Positions 33,684 through 38,142 of a DNA stretch of 38,142 nt are shown in pieces. Each line of letters begins with the position of its first letter. The stretch's first letter is position 1. A program made the position numbers and the translations under genes. The stretch is from Acetatifactor sp. (GTDB lineage: Bacteria; Bacillota; Clostridia; Lachnospirales; Lachnospiraceae), in NCBI GenBank assembly GCA_029055435.1, contig JAIDDH010000065.1, positions 1 through 38,142 on the forward strand. Direction: 5' to 3'. The notes under the pieces were generated by a model. That model saw nothing but the letters and a program-made list of their open reading frames with translations. It searched no databases and was not told where the DNA came from.

Positions 33684-33712
33684 TTGAATTAATCTATATA
33701 CTTGAATAAAAT
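33684..33712 (+). promoter_or_regulatory. Promoter of aroC
   Basis: TTGAAT (33684-33689), a 17-bp spacer and TAAAAT (33707-33712). The start point would be near 33719, giving a leader of about 70 nt with no clear hairpin. A second, weaker candidate with TTGACA at 33620 and CATAGT at 33644 (18-bp spacer) lies upstream. Confidence 0.5.
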
Positions 33713-33789
33713 CCACTGTGTTTTGTGTTCGCTTGTGATTTCACCATACATAATTTGGAAAAATATTGGAAAATAAAGGAGGAGTTGTC

Positions 33790-34887
33790 ATGGCAGGATC
33801 GTCATACGGAACAATTTTCAGAATAACTACTTGGGGCGAATCCCATGGCAAGGCCCTTGGTGTTGTTGTGGACGGCTGTCCGGCAGGACTTCCTCTGTGC
33901 GAGGAAGATATCCAGCGCTATCTTGACCGCAGAAAACCCGGCGCAAGCGGCATCACAACCCAGCGCAAAGAGGATGACTGCGTGGAGATTCTCTCTGGTG
34001 TATTCGAGGGCAGAACCACCGGAACTCCCATCTCCATGATGGTGCGCAACACTTCCCAGATTTCCAAAGACTATGGCAATATTGCCTCCTGCTACCGCCC
34101 CGGACATGCGGACTATACCTATGATCAAAAATATGGTTTCAGAGATTATCGGGGAGGCGGACGCTCTTCGGGCCGCGAGACCGTAGGGCGTGTGGCCGCA
34201 GGCGCAATCGCCGCCAAAATCCTCTCCCGCATGGGCATTACCGTGCAGGCCTACACCCGCTCCATAGGGCCTATCACAGCCAATCTCGACGACTTCGATG
34301 CGGATGCTATTTTACATACTCCCACCGCCATGCCGGACAGAGCTGCCGACGAGAGAGCCGTGGCCTATCTGGAGGGCGCAAAAAAACGTCAGGACTCCGT
34401 GGGCGGTTCCATGGAATGCCGCGTACTCGGACTCCCCGCCGGAATCGGCGACCCCGTCTTCGAGAAACTGGATGCCAATCTGGCCAAGGCCGTCATGTCC
34501 ATCGGTGCGGTAAAAGCTGTGGAGATTGGCGACGGCTTTGCAGTCTCCGCACACTGCGGCAGCAAAAACAACGATGCCTTCCGCATGGAGAACGGACATG
34601 TGGTCAAATCCACCAATCATGCCGGCGGCGTTCTGGGCGGCATCAGCGACGGCGATATACTGCTTGTGCGCGCCCATGTAAAACCTACTCCCTCCATCTA
34701 TCTCACCCAGCAGACCGTCAATCAAAGCGGTGAGGAAGTGGAGCTCTCCATCCACGGCAGACACGATCCCATCATTGTGCCCCGGGCTGTTGTGGTTCTG
34801 GAATGCATGACTGCGCTTACCGTTCTGGACGCCATGATGATCAATATGTCCGCCAAAATGGAAAGTCTTGAAAATTTTTATTGTTGA
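33790..34887 (+). CDS. aroC: Chorismate synthase
   Basis: This is the last step of the shikimate pathway, forming chorismate from EPSP with reduced FMN. The 365-residue protein has the three classic signatures: GESHGKALGVVVDGCPAGLPL near the start, the central GHADYTYDQKYGFRDYRGGGRSSGRETVGRVAAGAIA, and the late RHDP segment in SIHGRHDPIIVPRAVVVLE. Length is normal. AGGAGGAG lies 5 bases before the ATG; the frame is open 8 codons further upstream but lacks a site. It stands alone and ends 3 bp from a convergent lactonase gene, with no terminator between them. Confidence 0.96.
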   Translation: MAGSSYGTIFRITTWGESHGKALGVVVDGCPAGLPLCEEDIQRYLDRRKPGASGITTQRKEDDCVEILSGVFEGRTTGTPISMMVRNTSQISKDYGNIASCYRPGHADYTYDQKYGFRDYRGGGRSSGRETVGRVAAGAIAAKILSRMGITVQAYTRSIGPITANLDDFDADAILHTPTAMPDRAADERAVAYLEGAKKRQDSVGGSMECRVLGLPAGIGDPVFEKLDANLAKAVMSIGAVKAVEIGDGFAVSAHCGSKNNDAFRMENGHVVKSTNHAGGVLGGISDGDILLVRAHVKPTPSIYLTQQTVNQSGEEVELSIHGRHDPIIVPRAVVVLECMTALTVLDAMMINMSAKMESLENFYC

Positions 34888-34890
34888 TCT

Positions 34891-35964
34891 CTACGCTCTT
34901 CTGGTACTGCCCAGCTTGTGGAATGCGATACAGTTGGGCACATCCACTTTGATGGGCGGCCCGTTCATGATCATATTGCCCGCCTCCAGATTCAGATGGA
35001 AAAAGGTCATATCATTGCTCTCATGATTCAGGGACACCAAAAACCTGTCATTGGGGAAAAATTCCGCATCCTTGGGATACTCTCCGCTCACGGGCAGACA
35101 GAATTTCTGGGTGAGGAAGCCCGTCTCGGTATCCACCGCAAAAATCACGACAGAATTGTCCCCCGCGTTGGAGGACAGCATATATTTATAGTCTCTTGAG
35201 AAACTCAGCGCGCTGGCGGCATTAGTGCTGCCCCGCTCCGGCTTTACAGTCTGAATCGTCTGAATCTTCTCGAACTTCGGCATACCGTTCTTATCCTCAT
35301 AAGAATACACATCGATACAGCAGCTCCACTCATGCACCACATAGATAAAACGCCCGTCCAGAGAAATCTTGATATGTCTGGGACCGGAGTCCAGCTCACT
35401 GTGCAGAATATCCGCCAACTGCACCTTGCCCCACTCCAGATTCAGGCGATATACCTTCACATGATCCATACCGGGGTCGGCCACCAGAAGATACTTATTG
35501 TCATGGGTCATGCGGGCACAGTTAATATGGGGGCGTGAATTGCGCTCTGCGATACTGCCCAGCCCCTTGTGGAACACTTCATCCGTAATCTCACCGACAG
35601 AACCGTCTTCCTGAAGCTTCAGCACCGTGAGCTTGCCATCGTGATAGCCCGCCACAAACAGATAACTGTCCGTGTAATCCGTGGATATATAACAGCCTCT
35701 CATGCCATTGATTGACGCAAAGTTTATCAGTTCCAGATTGCCGTCCGGCAGAATATTGTAAGACTCCACGCCGAAATCCGTGATGGAGTACAGATACTGA
35801 CAATTGTGTGAGATCGTAAGATACGAAGAATTGGTAATCTCCACCTTACTCTTCTCCTGAAAACGTCCCCGCTCTATATCCACATCATATATCTTAATCC
35901 CGTGACTGTCTCCCTGGGTGTAGGTTGACACATATGCCACATATTTTTCTTTTGCTTTCGCCAT
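34891..35964 (-). CDS. YbhE-type lactonase family protein (6-phosphogluconolactonase-like)
   Basis: The 357-residue seven-bladed beta-propeller is of the PF10282 group, which includes the E. coli 6-phosphogluconolactonase Pgl. No signal peptide. Family landmarks are YVSTYTQGDSHGIKIYDVD at the start, GSIAERNSRPHINCARMTHDNKYLLVADPGMDHV in the middle, and LDSGPRHIKISLDGRFIYVVHEWSCCIDVYSY and NAASALSFSRDYKYMLSSNAGDNSVVIF blades later. The activity could be the pentose-phosphate lactonase step, but the family is broad, so the precise substrate is not certain. AAGGAGG lies 7 bases before the ATG. Its own promoter (TTCAAA-17-TATATT) lies upstream. No other pentose-phosphate genes are near. Confidence 0.82.
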   Translation of the reverse strand: MAKAKEKYVAYVSTYTQGDSHGIKIYDVDIERGRFQEKSKVEITNSSYLTISHNCQYLYSITDFGVESYNILPDGNLELINFASINGMRGCYISTDYTDSYLFVAGYHDGKLTVLKLQEDGSVGEITDEVFHKGLGSIAERNSRPHINCARMTHDNKYLLVADPGMDHVKVYRLNLEWGKVQLADILHSELDSGPRHIKISLDGRFIYVVHEWSCCIDVYSYEDKNGMPKFEKIQTIQTVKPERGSTNAASALSFSRDYKYMLSSNAGDNSVVIFAVDTETGFLTQKFCLPVSGEYPKDAEFFPNDRFLVSLNHESNDMTFFHLNLEAGNMIMNGPPIKVDVPNCIAFHKLGSTRRA

Positions 35965-36025
35965 GGCAAACCCTCCTTAAAACTCCGTCAGAGTTCTGTT
36001 TCATACTCTGTTTTTCTTCTTACTC

Positions 36026-36054
36026 AATATAGCACAATCCTATTTTTTTTTGAA
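36026..36054 (-). promoter_or_regulatory. Promoter of the lactonase gene
   Basis: On the minus strand TTCAAA (36054-36049), a 17-bp spacer and TATATT (36031-36026), with TGC just before the -10 as an extended element. The start point would be near 36020, about 55 bases before the gene. Confidence 0.5.
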
Positions 36055-36122
36055 TACCTTTTCCAAAAAATTCCTCCTGATAATTCTGATAAAAACTCTG
36101 ACAAGAACTTTGTGTAAAATTA

Positions 36123-36151
36123 TTGACATTCCCCACGTTTTCCGCTATTAT
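36123..36151 (+). promoter_or_regulatory. Strong promoter of potA-potB
   Basis: Perfect TTGACA (36123-36128), a 17-bp spacer and TATTAT (36146-36151). The start point would be near 36158, so the transcript carries a roughly 127-nt leader before potA, with the large hairpin inside it. Confidence 0.75.
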
Positions 36152-36211
36152 TATCGTAATTTGTGTATAGACAGCATCGAAACATGTATGAAAATATACA
36201 TAGGTATAAAA

Positions 36212-36259
36212 AAATATACAGTACATGGCATATACTGATATGGCATGTACTGTATATTT
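36212..36259 (+). promoter_or_regulatory. 48-nt leader hairpin before potA
   Basis: A perfect 16-bp inverted repeat (36212-36227 with 36244-36259, core ATACAGTACATG / CATGTACTGTAT) encloses a second 5-bp stem, CATAT-actg-ATATG, with one G-G mismatch between. No T-run follows, so it is not a plain terminator. It ends 25 bases before the potA ATG. An alternative stem TATACTG (36231-36237) with CAGTATA (36260-36266) would compete with it. It may be a regulator-binding palindrome or an RNA switch. The remainder of the 320-bp gap holds the two divergent promoters. Confidence 0.6.
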
Positions 36260-36284
36260 CAGTATACGGGAAGGACTGCAAGAG

Positions 36285-37358
36285 ATGAAAAATGCTTTGG
36301 TGAATCTGGAGGGCATAACAAAATCCTTCGACGGCCAGATGATTCTGGACGATTTGAACCTCTATATCAAGGAGAACGAGTTTCTGACGCTCTTAGGTCC
36401 CAGCGGCTGCGGCAAGACTACCACTCTGCGCATTCTGGGAGGATTTGAGAAGCCCGACAAGGGCCGTGTTATTTTCGAGGGTCAGGACATCACCAATCTT
36501 CCGCCCAACAAGCGCAATCTGAACACCGTATTCCAGAAGTATGCCCTTTTTACCCACATGGACATCGCGGAGAATATCGCCTTCGGCTTAAAGATCAAAA
36601 ACAAGTCCAAGGCTTACATAGACGACAAAATCCGGTATGCCTTAAAGCTGGTAAATCTTGACGGCTTCGAGCACCGCATGCCGGACTCCTTAAGCGGCGG
36701 CCAGCAGCAGCGTATCGCCATCGCCCGGGCCATCGTGAACGAGCCCAAGCTCCTGCTTCTGGACGAGCCTCTGGGCGCGCTGGATTTAAAGCTGCGTCAG
36801 GACATGCAGTATGAGCTGATCCGTCTGAAAAACGAGCTGGGTATCACATTTATTTATGTAACCCATGATCAGGAGGAAGCTCTCACCATGTCCGACACTG
36901 TGGTTGTCATGAATCAGGGCTATATCCAGCAGATCGGCACCCCCGAGAATGTCTATAACGAACCGGAGAATGCTTTTGTGGCGGACTTTATCGGCGACAG
37001 CAATATCATCGGAGCCACCATGATTCAGGATCGTCTGGTGGAAATCCTGGGCGCACGTTTCGCCTGCGTGGATGAAGGCTTCGGAGAAAACAGGCCCGTG
37101 GACGTGGTCATCCGACCCGAGGATGTGGAGCTGGTCTCCCCTGAGGAAGGTGTAATCCGCGGCACAGTCTCTCATTTGATTTTTAAAGGCGTCCATTATG
37201 AGATGGAAGTCATGGCAAACGGTTTTGAATGGCTGGTACAGTCCACGCGCATGCAGCCCGTGGGTACAAAGGTGGGCATCAAGGTGGATCCCTTCAACAT
37301 TCAGATCATGAACAAACCGGAATCCGAGGACGAGGAGGCCGTAGGTGTCAATGAATAA
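36285..37358 (+). CDS. potA: Spermidine/putrescine ABC transporter ATPase
   Basis: The 357-residue ATPase drives polyamine import with PotB/PotC. Walker A is GPSGCGKT (38-45), the signature is LSGGQQQR (136-143), Walker B is LLLLDEP (156-162) with GALD, and the switch histidine is in VTHDQEEA. The C-terminal third (about 240-345, [12 protein letters not shown]) is the regulatory TOBE-like region of the CUT1/PotA group. The ATG at 36285 has AAGGA 9 bases before it; an in-frame ATG at 36225 lies inside the leader hairpin and is unlikely. It overlaps potB by 8 bases, so they are one operon. Polyamine specificity is inferred from the best-matching family; other PotA-like importers exist. Confidence 0.9.
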   Translation: MKNALVNLEGITKSFDGQMILDDLNLYIKENEFLTLLGPSGCGKTTTLRILGGFEKPDKGRVIFEGQDITNLPPNKRNLNTVFQKYALFTHMDIAENIAFGLKIKNKSKAYIDDKIRYALKLVNLDGFEHRMPDSLSGGQQQRIAIARAIVNEPKLLLLDEPLGALDLKLRQDMQYELIRLKNELGITFIYVTHDQEEALTMSDTVVVMNQGYIQQIGTPENVYNEPENAFVADFIGDSNIIGATMIQDRLVEILGARFACVDEGFGENRPVDVVIRPEDVELVSPEEGVIRGTVSHLIFKGVHYEMEVMANGFEWLVQSTRMQPVGTKVGIKVDPFNIQIMNKPESEDEEAVGVNE

Positions 37359-38142
37359 AAAACTCTTGTCCGTACCGTATCTGTTCTGGTCCGCTCTATT
37401 TATTATAGTGCCGCTGTGCATGGTATTTTACTACGGACTGACCGATAAGACCGGAGCTTTCACTCTGGAAAATATTCTCGCCATCGCCACGCCGGAGCAC
37501 TCCAAGGCTCTGTGGGAAGCTCTGAAGCTGGCCTTTGTCAGCACAGTCATCTGCCTGATTCTGGCCTATCCGCTGGCCATGATCCTGTGCGGTATGAACT
37601 CCCACAAGGATTCTTTTATCGTGTTGATTTTTATACTGCCCATGTGGATGAATTTTCTGCTGCGCACCATGGCATGGCAGTCTCTATTAGAGAAGACCGG
37701 CGTCATCAACGGGATTCTGGGCTTTCTGCATCTGCCCTCCCTGAATATTATCAACACTCCGGCCGCCATCATTCTGGGCATGGTTTATAACTTCCTGCCG
37801 TTTATGGTGCTACCCATCTATAATGTGCTGGCCAAAATCGATAAAAATGTGGTAAACGCCGCCAGAGACCTGGGAGCCAATCCTTTTCAGACTTTTCTGA
37901 AGATTCTGCTTCCTTTAAGCCTCCCCGGCATATTCAGTGGAATTACCATGGTGTTCGTCCCCGCTCTCACCACATTTGTGATTTCCAGAGTTCTGGGCGG
38001 CGGCAAGATTTTACTCATCGGCAATATCATCGAGGAGGAATTCACCAAGACCGACAACTGGAATCTGGGAAGCGGTCTCTCCATCGTGCTGATGCGCTGT
38101 CTTATATTTAATATGGTCATCTCCGCGGTGACTGATAAAGAC
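37351..38142 (+). CDS. potB: Spermidine/putrescine ABC permease PotB, cut by window edge
   Basis: The first 264 residues are visible and the frame is open to the end. The protein starts [30 protein letters not shown], the first membrane span. More spans follow ([59 protein letters not shown]). The cytoplasmic coupling loop [25 protein letters not shown] is the EAA-type motif of binding-protein-dependent permeases. The ATG at 37351 lies inside the end of potA and GGAGG at 37333-37337 precedes it. PotC and the binding protein PotD would be expected next, beyond the window. Confidence 0.9.
   Translation, partial: MNKKLLSVPYLFWSALFIIVPLCMVFYYGLTDKTGAFTLENILAIATPEHSKALWEALKLAFVSTVICLILAYPLAMILCGMNSHKDSFIVLIFILPMWMNFLLRTMAWQSLLEKTGVINGILGFLHLPSLNIINTPAAIILGMVYNFLPFMVLPIYNVLAKIDKNVVNAARDLGANPFQTFLKILLPLSLPGIFSGITMVFVPALTTFVISRVLGGGKILLIGNIIEEEFTKTDNWNLGSGLSIVLMRCLIFNMVISAVTDKD

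Overview
The window looks like chromosomal DNA from an anaerobic clostridium, most likely a Lachnospiraceae gut commensal. Several things point that way: strong AGGAGG ribosome sites, sigma-A-type promoters with 16-18 bp spacers, a leuB-ilvD-ilvB cluster, serC-serA next to a DUF1015 gene, tgt-yajC, an Rpn-type PD-(D/E)XK nuclease, and a long BspA-like surface protein. No rRNA, phage, CRISPR array or intact insertion sequence is present. The species cannot be named from the sequence alone.

Layout. 1-5851: a leftward group of argH, asd, a PAS/GGDEF/EAL protein, an AAA ATPase and the start of topB, with a good promoter before argH. 5860-8411: a leftward pair, a metallophosphoesterase and an unusual cytoplasmic ParB-like/BMP fusion. 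8494-10075: a divergent two-gene ABC importer (ATPase and permease) with no secreted binding protein beside it. 10081-10266: tRNA-Thr(CGU) with its own promoter and terminator. 10289-11275: Rpn nuclease. 11573-15994: a secreted 1473-residue BspA/Ig-like protein. 16365-20925: a DUF1015 - glgB - mscS operon. 21065-21343: a small rightward gene of unknown function. 21340-24123: serC-serA-hypoxanthine DNA glycosylase. 24247-30314: leuB-ilvD-ilvB and an L,D-transpeptidase. 30813-33548: vanY-like peptidase, tgt, yajC. 33790-34887: aroC, convergent with a lactonase gene. 36285-38142: potA and the start of potB, behind a structured leader.

The main discovery is a pair of 323/324-bp non-coding elements, at 16042-16364 and 30428-30751. 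Each is flanked by a perfect 8-bp direct repeat (ttacacct and aatccaac, different at the two sites). Each starts GTAAC and ends with its near-complement. Each is almost wholly self-complementary around a conserved core with two small hairpins. They are best read as miniature transposable elements, possibly moved by an IS66-like transposase encoded elsewhere. The arms differ greatly between the copies yet still pair within each copy. One copy landed on the mscS stop codon and its target duplication rebuilt the stop. The other sits between the yajC terminator and the leuB promoter.

Functionally the window is mostly amino-acid biosynthesis (Arg, Asp-family, Ser, branched-chain, aromatic), envelope and cell-wall functions, glycogen branching, tRNA modification and transport. 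Regulatory points of interest are the potA leader, the face-to-face promoters before the DUF1015 gene, and a c-di-GMP protein whose cyclase motif has decayed while its phosphodiesterase motif is intact.
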